A DNA stretch of 64,000 nucleotides from Nostoc sp. NIES-4103 (lineage in GTDB: Bacteria > Cyanobacteriota > Cyanobacteriia > Cyanobacteriales > Nostocaceae). Positions 6,990-16,600 of the stretch are shown here, piece after piece. Under the pieces are notes generated by a model. It was not told where the DNA came from. It ran no database searches and worked only from the letters and a program-made list of their open reading frames with translations. A program made the translations under genes and the position numbers. The DNA lies in assembly GCF_002368335.1 (NCBI RefSeq), contig NZ_AP018288.1:1827355-1891354 (forward strand), in the 5' to 3' direction. Each line of letters begins with the position of its first letter. The first letter of the stretch is position 1.

Positions 6990-9719
6990 TTAATCATTAA
7001 TCGCACCCCTGACCAATATCACCGTACTTTCTACACCAGAGGCGATCGCTTCAGGAATATTACCCTGAATTGCCTGTTGCAATAATCCTTCCCGCGAAGC
7101 TCCTAAAACAACAACATCGTAACCTTCAGTTTTCACCAAGTTAATCACACCTTCGGCAACTGAATTGGCTTGTACTGGCACAGCAACCACTGTACTAGAC
7201 AGTTTGCGGCGACGCATGAGTTGGCGGATGGCTTGTTCTAAAACTGTCATATCTGGTTTGATTTCAGATGGCTTAAACACCTGTGTCAAGCGAATTTCCG
7301 CTTCATCGCCTAATGTCATCAAAGCGGGTAACAACTTCAGCGCCACCCTAGAATTGGGGCCTCCAGCCATTGGTAGTAGCCAGCGGTTAAATTGGGGAGT
7401 GGGGGGGGATGAGGAAGATGAGGGGGATGAGGTAGAATTTTCTCCCCTGCTCCCCTGCTCCCCTGCACCCCTGTCGCCCCTAATCCCCACTCCCTCCGGT
7501 CGCGGGGGCCCCGAGTTCCCCTGCACCCATGCGCCTAGCTTTACCAATACAACATCGCAGGTGGCTTGGCGAATTAAAGTGTCTACGACACTGCCAAAAA
7601 TCCTACCAGGGGTAGATGTGTTACCTTTCCATCCCATCAAAATTAAATCTATGTGTCGTTCGTTGATTGTCTCTAAGATTGCTTGAGCAGCATCGTGAGC
7701 GACTCGAATCTGTGTATGCACTGGAATTCGCCACTTTTTCGCCAAAACTTCTGCCTGTCTGAGCAAGCGGCGACTTTTTGCTGTTCTGACTTGTGTTTCT
7801 GTGGGAGAACTGTGGCGCGATACCAACATTACTTGCACACACTCTATTTCATAATGGCGATCGCGGGCAATGGCTGCTGCCATTTGTAACAAAGTGGCTG
7901 CGGTTTCAGGATTTGCCACTGGTACTAATAATCTACCTCTACCAATGCTGGGCGATCGCGTTTGGTAAACTACATAAGAAGGTTCTGCTTGCAATTTTGG
8001 GCTAGCATGTTCACAATTAAGATGCTCTACTTCTGCGCGAATGATATCTGCACGGGTAATAATACCAATTAATTTCCTGCCTTCCACCACTGGTAAGCGG
8101 CTAATTTGATAGCGATCCAGTAAATACAGTACATTCCTGAGATTATGTAAAGGTGTTACCGTCACCGGGCTAGCAACCATAATTTCCCTCAACGGTGTAT
8201 CATTAGGCAGGTTGCGATTGTGGATCTTGGTTAAATCCGATTGCGTCACAATCCCTACTAGCTTGGAGTCCTCAACTACTGGGAAGCCGCGATGATGAGA
8301 ACGAGAAAATGCCTGCTTTGCTTCATCTAAGGTCATGTCTGCGTCTAGAGTTTCTACCTGTTGCTGCATGACATCTTTAGCAGTGAGATTTCTCAGTATG
8401 CCATCGCTAGGCGCTGCTTTAGCAATCACAATACCGTTCAATTGTAAAAGTTTATCATAAAGCGATCCCGGTGCTACTTTATCGGCAACTAAATAAGCTA
8501 CTACAGACACAATCATCAAAGGCAGCACTAAATTAAAATCTGTAGTCATTTCAAACACAATCACAATTGCCGTGATTGGCACTTTAGAAACAGCGCTAAA
8601 AAAACCCCCCATTCCCGCCAAAGCATAGGTAGTAGGAGAACCCACTCCTAATAACTGGGACTCGCACACACCAACCAAGTGCCCTAAGCAAGAACCCAAG
8701 ATCAAACTAGGAGCGAATAAACCTCCTGGTGCCCCGGAACCAAATGCTATAAGAGTAAGGATAAACTGAGCCACAAATACCATCACCGCCAAGGATGGAT
8801 TTGCATTACCAGTAATTATATATTCGCGTAAACCAGTATTATCACGAAAATATTCAGGGAGTATTGCTACTACAATCCCGGAAATAAATCCAGCTAAAGC
8901 CACTTTTAGCGGCAAACTCACATGTAATTGTTTATAGCATTTTATACTTTTAACAATGCCATGATTAAACAAAGCACCTAGTAACCCTGCTAAGATACCC
9001 AACAATAGGAATAAAGGAATTTCTGGTAAAGAGAACTTGCTCTGGTAATTAAGTAATTGTAGGTTGAGTTCCAGACTATTGCCACCCAACAGCCGAGATA
9101 CTACCCCACCAATGAAGGAAGCGATGATGGCAGTACCTAGGGTTATTCCAGATAAATCTTGAAGTAACTCTTCGACGATGAATAATACACCAGCCAGCGG
9201 GGCATTGAAAGCAGCTGCCAAGCCAGCACCAGCACCAGCAGCAATCATCTGCCGTCGATGATCTGGGGAAGTGGGAACCCAACGACTCATTCCCGCCGCC
9301 AAACTTGCCCCTACTTGCACGGTGGGGCCTTGCCTTCCTAAAGTGATGCCTGAACCTAAAACAATCATGGCACTAAGTAGCTTGACAATTGCTACCCGCC
9401 AGGATAAATTACTAGCAACATTGGCAAGAGTGGCTTTCACTTGAGGGATACCGCTTCCTGATGCCTCTGGTGCTAACCTTTGTACCAAAGCACCAGCCAA
9501 AAAACCAAAGACTAAACCCACCACTGGCAAGGCAAACCATGCTGGTAAAACGTGGGAAGTATGGACTCGCCATGTTCCTAACCATCCTGACCCTACTTTC
9601 AGGAATACCGCAGACAAAGCCGCCACCAGACCAATAATAGAAGCTTCTGCGATCGCTAAACCTCTTCTAGGTTGCAACCAGCTGCGAAAGCGCTGAGAAA
9701 GAACAGGAAGCGATATCAT
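6990..9719 (-). CDS. ClC chloride channel/antiporter fused to CBS and two UspA domains
   Basis: This 909-residue inner-membrane protein joins four modules. Residues about 1-430 are a ClC core with the chloride-binding motifs GSGIP (about 91-95), GRQGP (about 126-130) and GSGAPGGLFAPS (about 325-336). Residues about 448-570 are a CBS pair, a regulatory nucleotide-binding module. About 605-735 and 787-909 are two UspA-type domains, with GASREG-like and GWKGN-like nucleotide loops. ClC-CBS-Usp fusions are known in cyanobacteria. The gating-glutamate position reads GRQGP, with Gln in place of the GREGP Glu, so channel-like rather than proton-coupled behaviour is possible. A low-complexity Gly/Arg/Ser/Pro linker (about 738-786) corresponds to repeat DNA at 7365-7530. 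Confidence 0.93.
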   Translation of the reverse strand: MISLPVLSQRFRSWLQPRRGLAIAEASIIGLVAALSAVFLKVGSGWLGTWRVHTSHVLPAWFALPVVGLVFGFLAGALVQRLAPEASGSGIPQVKATLANVASNLSWRVAIVKLLSAMIVLGSGITLGRQGPTVQVGASLAAGMSRWVPTSPDHRRQMIAAGAGAGLAAAFNAPLAGVLFIVEELLQDLSGITLGTAIIASFIGGVVSRLLGGNSLELNLQLLNYQSKFSLPEIPLFLLLGILAGLLGALFNHGIVKSIKCYKQLHVSLPLKVALAGFISGIVVAILPEYFRDNTGLREYIITGNANPSLAVMVFVAQFILTLIAFGSGAPGGLFAPSLILGSCLGHLVGVCESQLLGVGSPTTYALAGMGGFFSAVSKVPITAIVIVFEMTTDFNLVLPLMIVSVVAYLVADKVAPGSLYDKLLQLNGIVIAKAAPSDGILRNLTAKDVMQQQVETLDADMTLDEAKQAFSRSHHRGFPVVEDSKLVGIVTQSDLTKIHNRNLPNDTPLREIMVASPVTVTPLHNLRNVLYLLDRYQISRLPVVEGRKLIGIITRADIIRAEVEHLNCEHASPKLQAEPSYVVYQTRSPSIGRGRLLVPVANPETAATLLQMAAAIARDRHYEIECVQVMLVSRHSSPTETQVRTAKSRRLLRQAEVLAKKWRIPVHTQIRVAHDAAQAILETINERHIDLILMGWKGNTSTPGRIFGSVVDTLIRQATCDVVLVKLGAWVQGNSGPPRPEGVGIRGDRGAGEQGSRGENSTSSPSSSSSPPTPQFNRWLLPMAGGPNSRVALKLLPALMTLGDEAEIRLTQVFKPSEIKPDMTVLEQAIRQLMRRRKLSSTVVAVPVQANSVAEGVINLVKTEGYDVVVLGASREGLLQQAIQGNIPEAIASGVESTVILVRGAIND

Positions 9720-9945
9720 AATTAAAAATTAAAAATTAAAAATTAAAAATTCAATCAATTAAGCAAGTAAGCAAATATTGATTTTTGATCGCTTTAGACA
9801 ATCAGCCCAAAACTTTGCATCTTCTTTCCCTAAACGCAAAAGTATTAGATAGAGTACAACCAAAAATTAGCACTCTATCAAGCTGCATATCATCAGCTTT
9901 AACACTTACATCATTCTATACAGAAATTTTACAATTTTTTAATTT
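9720..9945. repeat. ATTAAAA heptamer tract and AT-rich spacer
   Basis: A heptamer of the AAAATTA type is repeated about four times at 9721-9751, directly before the ClC start codon on the minus strand. The rest is AT-rich without a credible gene. Confidence 0.7.
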
Positions 9946-11259
9946 TCAATTATTCCTGCCAGTAGTCGATAGTCCTTCTACTATCAAAGATGGAGTATAA
10001 CAAGAACCGTTCCAATCGGCATCACTACCTAATTTCACCAAGTTTTTCAGGGCTGTGTAGATATTACCTGTAACCATGGTATCTTTAACACGCCCAATTA
10101 CCTGACCATTTTGTACTCGGTAACCCAAATCAATATTGATGGAAAAGTCGCCAGAAATGCCATTGCCATTACCCAGCATCTGATCCACAATCAAGCCATC
10201 ATCCATCTGTTGAATTAAGCCTGACAGTGATGTAGAACCAGGCTGGATGAGGAAATTAAATAAGCCAGGGGTAGGATAGCTACCCAAGCCAGGGCGAAAA
10301 CCATTACCAGTAGTGCTAATACCTAGCTGTCGTCCGGTGGTGCGATCGCAGTAAAAATGCTGTAAAATCCCGTTTTGGATAAATACTAAACGAGTAGTAG
10401 GAGTGCCCTCGTCATCAAAAGGGCAACTGTAAGGGCCTTGTTCTGGGTCTTGGTAAAGGGTGAGGCTGGGTGAAATCACTGGTTTCCCTAGTCGGTCAGC
10501 CCAAGGGGAAGCAGCTTCCAAGACACGCTTGCCATTTAAAGCTGCTTGTGCAGTACCCCAAAGCATATCAGCCGCCTTAGAAGTGAACAAAATCGGTACA
10601 CGACCGCTAGGCGCTGCGACATTTTCTCTCGCCCAAATTAACCTTTGTATAATTTGATGAGCTAACTTTTCAGGTTGTAAGGAATCTCGCTGAGTTTGTC
10701 CATCAGAAACACTTAAAAAATCATCGCCGCGTATCCATTCTGCGGATACATAGCAACTGAGAGTGGTGTCATTATAGTGACAATCTAAACCTTGACTATT
10801 GACAAGTCTAGTAGTTTCCACATCACATTCCCAGTCACTACTGCAAAGCACATCGGGATAGACTTCACGAATGAGTGCGATCGCTTCTTTGCCCCAATTG
10901 ACCAACACCTCAATGGGTACAGCCTTACCCAAATCTGGATAGGATGGCTGAAAGTTACTGCCTAATTCCATCGGTTCTGGTTGATTGAGTTGACTCAAAG
11001 CTAAAGCGCGTTCTACCATCGCTCGTGCTGACACAGCACCATAAGCGACTGTGAGTCCCGGACGCCCATTTCGCCACAGCCGCAGTACTGTGCCTTCAGA
11101 TTGGCTGGTTTCTAGCTGCTTAAGCCGATTAGCTTCAAAAAACACAGGTCGAGAAAGCGATCGCGACTGATACACCTCAGCTGCTTGCGCTCCCGATTTA
11201 ATGGCTAGTTCCAGTAGCTGTTCTGCTAGTGTATCTTGTGACAAATTTTCTGCACCCAT
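9946..11259 (-). CDS. TldE/PmbA family metalloprotease subunit
   Basis: TldE pairs with TldD to form a zinc protease that processes or degrades small peptides. The ATG at 11259 (MGAENLSQDTLAEQ) gives 437 residues, the normal length. It has AAGGG a few bases upstream, and a TTG at 11316 would add only atypical sequence. Family features are AAEVYQSRSLSRPVFFEANRLKQLE near the N-terminus and the C-terminal half with GNGFRP, GLIVDQMLGNGNGISGDFS and a final NLVKLGSDADWNGSCYTPSL. The HExxxH zinc motif belongs to TldD and is not expected in this subunit. No tldD is visible in the window. Confidence 0.88.
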   Translation of the reverse strand: MGAENLSQDTLAEQLLELAIKSGAQAAEVYQSRSLSRPVFFEANRLKQLETSQSEGTVLRLWRNGRPGLTVAYGAVSARAMVERALALSQLNQPEPMELGSNFQPSYPDLGKAVPIEVLVNWGKEAIALIREVYPDVLCSSDWECDVETTRLVNSQGLDCHYNDTTLSCYVSAEWIRGDDFLSVSDGQTQRDSLQPEKLAHQIIQRLIWARENVAAPSGRVPILFTSKAADMLWGTAQAALNGKRVLEAASPWADRLGKPVISPSLTLYQDPEQGPYSCPFDDEGTPTTRLVFIQNGILQHFYCDRTTGRQLGISTTGNGFRPGLGSYPTPGLFNFLIQPGSTSLSGLIQQMDDGLIVDQMLGNGNGISGDFSINIDLGYRVQNGQVIGRVKDTMVTGNIYTALKNLVKLGSDADWNGSCYTPSLIVEGLSTTGRNN

Positions 11260-11674
11260 GACCCTTATAAATTGTCGATTTTGCGGAAAGTTTGAGCGGA
11301 GGAAACCTCCGATCAAAGCTTTTCAAGACGGATTTTAAACTGCGGACAAACGCAGATAATTATCCCAAATCATTGGTGCCTATCTGCATCTATCAGCATT
11401 TGATATTTTTGTAATGCAGATAGACGCAGTTAATTATCCCAAATCATTGGTGTCTATCTACAATTCATGGACGCAGAAATTTATCCCAAAATTACCAGCA
11501 TGTATCACTCTGTATCAGTGGAAGTATGAAGTAGGAAGTAGGAAGTTATGAATAATGAAAGTAAGCCTATGAATCAGTTCAGAAGCTTGTATCCAATTTT
11601 TCTTCTGCTTTGAGCCTTCATCCTTTCTTCGGTCATCAGTACCCTCTGTTTACATACACTAATTTGGCAAAACT
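11260..11674. repeat. Gap with a 22-bp direct repeat
   Basis: A 22-bp sequence containing ATCCCAAATCATTGG occurs identically at 11357-11378 and 11431-11452. A third, weaker match (TTATCCCAAAATTACC) lies near 11480. The spacing is 74 bases, so a small imperfect tandem unit is present. GAAGTAGGAAGTAGGAAG follows at 11528-11545. No gene is visible. Confidence 0.6.
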
Positions 11675-12538
11675 TTACGAGAGATTTACTTCTTGTAACA
11701 ACCAAAATCCTGCAAAAGATTCTGCTTGCGGATCGGACTGTACGCCGAGAAAATGCACTCCGTTGGCTTTTTGTTTAGCTTCTTCAAAACCTCTGGCTTC
11801 TGCTAAAGTTTGTGGATTTTTGATATTTGCCAAAATCCAACTTTCAGTTACACCAGTTTCTAAAACTAATCTATCTCCTAGGCTAGTATCAAACTTCAAA
11901 AAAGCCAACTCCAAACCAGACATCCAACCTGCTATGGGCAATGCTCTGGGTGAGAAAATCAAAACACCAGGAATACGGGTTTCAGGAGATAATTGCGCCA
12001 ACTCCAGGGGAAACGCTTCCCCAAAGCCAATGTCCCACTCTGACATTTCTGCAAAATCCGCAGCTTGTAAACTGACAAATACCCACTGTTTTCCTTCCAA
12101 TGCATCTGGTAAACGTTGGGGTAAAGGTCTTTCCAAGCGTACCGAAGGATTAGTTCCCCCTTGATACCCCGCTTCTTGGGGATATACCTCTTCCATCCGC
12201 TGTTTCAGCCATTGGTTGAGAAACAAAGTGCGGCGGCTAGGTAAAGCAGGAATACCCGCATCTTGACAAGCTTTAGTAATCATGTTGTTCATTTGGCGAC
12301 GGAAAAAGCGGATTTTGATTGGTGCTTCTCCCGCTTTGGTAATTGCCTCCTGCAATGCCGTCCGCAACCAAACCGAGTTTACCTGGGTGCTAGAACAATA
12401 TTGAGCATAGCGAAACAAGGAATCTGTACTTGTCCCAACATTTAGAGGACTTTCGCAAATTAAGACTTCCCAAACTTTTTTTTGATTTTCGTCCAGAATT
12501 GGACGGGAGTAAAAATCGAGTTCCCAAATACTGCCCAT
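11675..12538 (-). CDS. Tab2/Atab2 family RNA-binding protein
   Basis: The family (formerly DUF1092) is shared by cyanobacteria and chloroplasts. In algae and plants it binds RNA and is needed for translation of photosystem I reaction-centre mRNA. The 287-residue protein starts with the conserved MGSIWELDFYSRPILDENQKK region and carries the family's FFRRQMNNMI and RRTLFLNQWLKQR segments near residues 80-115. The C-terminal half has GVHFLGVQSDPQAESFAGFWLLQ. There is no signal peptide, so it acts in the cytoplasm. It stands alone, downstream of a tandem repeat array. A photosystem role here is inferred from the family. Confidence 0.92.
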   Translation of the reverse strand: MGSIWELDFYSRPILDENQKKVWEVLICESPLNVGTSTDSLFRYAQYCSSTQVNSVWLRTALQEAITKAGEAPIKIRFFRRQMNNMITKACQDAGIPALPSRRTLFLNQWLKQRMEEVYPQEAGYQGGTNPSVRLERPLPQRLPDALEGKQWVFVSLQAADFAEMSEWDIGFGEAFPLELAQLSPETRIPGVLIFSPRALPIAGWMSGLELAFLKFDTSLGDRLVLETGVTESWILANIKNPQTLAEARGFEEAKQKANGVHFLGVQSDPQAESFAGFWLLQEVNLS

Positions 12539-12877
12539 GTAATGTATGTAAAAATCTGGCGACTTTATATTTTGCTGATATTCTCATCATAAAAGGCTAT
12601 GGGCAGTGTCTACCAAATGCCGCGTTATGAGGCAGAAGGCAGGAGGCAGAAGGCAGGAGGCAGAAGGCAGGAGGCAGAAGGCAGGAGGCAGAAGGCAGGA
12701 GGCAGAAGGCAGGAGGCAGAAGGCAGGAGGCAGAAGGCAGGAGGTAAAAGTAAAAAATTATCCCCCTCATCCCCCTCATCCCCCCTCATCTCCCTCATCC
12801 CCCCATCTCCCCATCCCCCTTATCCCCCTCATCCCCCTGCCCCACCCTGCCCCATTAGTTAAAATGTGTAGTATCGA
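12539..12877. repeat. 14-bp tandem array and C/T-rich tract
   Basis: From 12629 to 12744 a 14-bp unit (GAGGCAGAAGGCAG) is repeated about eight times, itself built from two 7-bp half-units. It is followed by a CCCCCTCAT-type 9-mer tract (12762-12840). Open frames across this stretch only translate the repeat and are not genes. Confidence 0.9.
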
Positions 12878-13441
12878 ATGCCTGTAAGAGTTGGTTCTAT
12901 GTCTCTGACAGTTCAAGACTTGGAAAAAATGCAGCACCAGTTTCCCAATTACCGTATGGAACTAGTCGAGGGGAATATCATTGTTATGAGTCCATCAGGA
13001 TACGAGTCAGATGAAGTTGCAGCTGGTATGATTGCCCAGTTATATAACTGGGTTCGGCCTCGCAAACTTGGACGAGTAGCAGCTTCTAGTGCAGGATTTC
13101 GCTTGCCAAATTCTGATTTACGAGCGCCGGATGCATCATTTGTGTTTGCAGAACGCTTGCGTCGCAGTCCCAAGTCTTTCGCTGAGTTGGCTCCTGATTT
13201 GACAGTTGAGGTCAAGTCACCCAGTGATAATTTAGCAGAACTTCGAGCCAAAATTCGGGAATTTCTCGCTTTGGGAACCAAAGTAGGAATTCTCATCAAC
13301 CCAGATGAACGGATAGTTGAAGTGTACTACTGTGGACAAGAAGCGATAATACTTCGTGATGGTGATATTTTAACAGTGCCAGAAGTGCTTCCTGGGTGGG
13401 AAGTGCAAATTTCTGATTTGTGGGCACCAGAATTTGACTAA
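12878..13441 (+). CDS. Uma2 family (PD-(D/E)XK-like) endonuclease
   Basis: Uma2 proteins are restriction-like nuclease folds that are greatly expanded in cyanobacteria and whose role is unknown. The sequence shows the family opening (LTVQDLEKMQHQFPNYRMELVEGNIIVMSPSG), the core acidic position in LRAPDASFVFAERL, and DLTVEVKSPSDNLAEL with the Glu-x-Lys catalytic pair near residues 110-115. A second start at 12899 (MSLTVQD) fits the family better than the first ATG and would give 180 residues. It is single, with no partner gene, and follows a repeat tract. Confidence 0.88.
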   Translation: MPVRVGSMSLTVQDLEKMQHQFPNYRMELVEGNIIVMSPSGYESDEVAAGMIAQLYNWVRPRKLGRVAASSAGFRLPNSDLRAPDASFVFAERLRRSPKSFAELAPDLTVEVKSPSDNLAELRAKIREFLALGTKVGILINPDERIVEVYYCGQEAIILRDGDILTVPEVLPGWEVQISDLWAPEFD

Positions 13442-13442
13442 C

Positions 13443-13543
13443 ACCAATTCGTAATTCGTAATTCGTAATTCTTAATTCAGAAAGCCAGATACAATCTGGG
13501 TTTTGGGGTTTGAATATGTTGTCATATTTTAGAGAATTGGTAT
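13443..13543. mobile_element. Dispersed element with ACCAATT / AATTGGT ends, copy A
   Basis: The stretch is non-coding, begins ACCAATT and ends AATTGGTAT. Its interior, with a TTCGTAA tract and AAAGCCAGATACAATCTGG, is the reverse complement of an element at 34978-35107. The two copies match along most of their length, which identifies a dispersed repeat family. Confidence 0.8.
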
Positions 13544-13667
13544 AAAATTTTCAACAAATCGCGGCGTTAGTGTAGCGTTAGCGAGTCCTTCAGTGTCAAA
13601 GTTGCCAAGCAATTAAAAATGTGATTGAGGTTAAACCCAATACCAAATACCATTACCCCAGTCTCAT

Positions 13668-16600
13668 TTAATTCTCTACTGCACCCAAAGCTTTTAGCGT
13701 TGCTATTTGCCCTGCTGTCAACCCTGTGACTTTGGTGATATTCATATCTTCGTAAGGTCTTTTGACTCTGAAAGTTTTGAAACACTTTCCTGTGTTGATA
13801 TCCCAAAGCTTTATCGTTCCATCTTGGCTACCACTAGCTACAATTTTGCCATCGGGACTAAAAGCAACTGAGCAAACTCTGTTAATGTGACCCTGCAAAA
13901 CTTTTAAACATTCACCAGTACTAACTGACCACAGCCTGACTATTTGATCATCACTGCCACTGGCTAAGGTGTCACCATCGGGACTAAAAGCCACTGACCA
14001 AACCCAATTACTGTGTCGATGTAGTACTTTGAGGCATTGACCATCACTAACTGACCATACCCTCATGGTTTTGTCATTACTGCCACTGACCAAAGTTTGC
14101 CCATCTGGACTGAATACCACTGACCTCACTGCTTGTGTGTGTCCCTGTAGAACTTTAAGACACTGACCGTCACTGACTGACCACAGCTTTATTGTTTGGT
14201 CATAACCGCCAGCAGCTAAAGTTTTTCCATCTGGACTGAATGCTACTGATGTGACTGCATCAGCGATCGCTTTGAAGCATTGACTATCACTAACTGACCA
14301 CAGTCTCACGGTCTGATCATAACTGACACTGGCTAAAGTTTTTGCATCTGGACTAAATGCCACTGATAAAATTCCATCACTGTGTCCCTGTAGAACTTTG
14401 AGGTAATTACCCTTACCAACCAAGCAAAGCTTCACTGTTTGGTCAAAGCCACCGCTGGCTAAGGTTTTTCCATCAAAACTTAAAGCTACTGACCGTACCC
14501 TCCGACTATCTCCTTGTATAGTTTGGATACATTCACTATTTTTGAGTGACCAAAGTCTGATCATTTGGTCGCCACAGCCACTAACTAAAGTTTGACCATC
14601 TGGACTGAAAACAACAGATTCCACCGCATTAGTATATCCTTGGAGAACTTTCAGACATTGACCAGTACTGGCATTCCACAACCTCACCATTTGATCGAAA
14701 CCACCAGTAGCTAAAGTTTGACCATCTGGACTAAATGCAACTGACCAAACCCCAGTTGTGTGTCCTTGCAGAACTTTAATACATTGACCTGTACTAACAT
14801 TCCATAGCCTCACCCTTGGGTCAAAACCGCCAGTAGCTAAAGTTTGACCATCTGGACTAAATGCAACTGACCAAATTCCTTGTATGTTTTCTTCGATAGT
14901 CTTGAGGCACAGACCAGTACTGACATTCCATAGTTTGATTGTTTGGTCATTACTGCCACTAACTAAAGTTTGACCATCAGGGCTGAATGCTACTGACCTA
15001 ACTTGGCTTGTGTGTCCCTGTAAAACTTTAATATTTTGACCAGTAGCGGCATTCCATAGTCTAATTGTTTGGTCATTACTGCCACTAACTAAAGTTTGAC
15101 CATCAGGGCTGAATGCTACTGACCTAACTTGGCTTGTGTGTCCCTGTAAAACTTCAAGAAGTTGACCAGTAGTGGCATTCCATAGTCTAATTGTTTGGTC
15201 ATCGCTGCCACTAGCCAGAGTTTGACCATCTGGGCTAAAGGCAACTGACTGGACTCTATCACTGTGCCCTTCTAAGGTTTGCAGGCATTGACCGCTATTA
15301 ATTGACCAAAGTCTCACAGTTTGGTCATCGCTGCCACTAGCTAGAATTTGACCATCTGGGCTAAAGGTAACTGATCGGACAAAACCCCTATGACCTTTAA
15401 ATGTTAAAATTTGTTGACCATTCTCAACTTGCCATAAATAAATCTCCCTGTTAGCACCAGATGTCGCTAAAATTCCATCAGGACTGAATGCTAATTCAAA
15501 AATACTGGCAAAAGTATCAGTAAAAGCTGATTTATTCAGGGCAGAATGAGCGAAATTGACATTTTGTAAATTCGCTCCTTTTAAGTAGGCTTGCCAAACT
15601 GTCAAATTAGAAAAATCATATTGATTTAAATTAGTATTTAAATAGCAAAATAAATTTAAAATATTGCCGCCTGCATAGCCTACACGACGTTGATATTTAT
15701 TTCTTAATTGGGAGTGAATTTGGCTTAAAGAATTTTCAATTACTTGGTTGCTGCCCAAAAGTATCAGTAATCTCTCAATCACTGGTTGTATAATCAGGCG
15801 AATCTGAGCTTCTCTAACGTAATCTTTTGCAGTTGCTTTCATCAAAGCATAGCGGTTCAAAAATTCTAGTTCACTGCTGATAATGTTTTCACAGGCTTCT
15901 ACAATTAATCTATCAGTCAAATATTCCATAACTACTGGTTGCAGCGTGAAAAATGCAGCACTTTTTTCAATTAGCGATCGCCGCACCAAAGACTGCAATG
16001 CTTCGACGAAATCTGCCTGTGATGTCAGTGATAAAATATCCTCTCGTAATTCTGACATGCTTACAGGCTCACGATTAATCGCTAGCCAATACATAATTTC
16101 TCTTTCTAAGTCTGACAAGCGATCAAATTGCTGGTCTAAAAGCTCACGAATTCCACCAAAAACTACAGTATTGTGGCTGAAAAATTCAGAAATACTGCCA
16201 TCAAATATTTCTTGAATTGTAGTCGAGATTATTTTTAATGCTAGTGGGCTGCCTTTATAAAAGTCAATGATTTGAAGTTGTTCTGCTTCTGTTCCCGCCA
16301 GTCCTTTAGACTGTAAAATTGCTTCGCCATCTTGGGATTTTAATCCAGTAAGCTGTAAAGAACGAACTGGTAGTGTTTCTCCTTCCAATGCTGCAATTTC
16401 TTGAGGTTTTTCCCTACTTGTGAGGATTAAACAGCTTTGATGAGATGTGCCACCGATGCGTCTGAATAGTTCACCATATTCTGCATAACCTTCTCGATAT
16501 TGCCCTGCACGCTCACCGCCTAATAAAATTGACTCGGCATTATCTAGTATCACTAGACAACGTGAAACCCGAAGATAATCAATGAGTAGTGAAATTCTCT

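Noticed and set aside
12599..12887. Two long plus-strand frames and one minus-strand frame across the 14-bp array
   Set aside because: They only translate the tandem repeat and the C/T-rich tract, so they are not genes.
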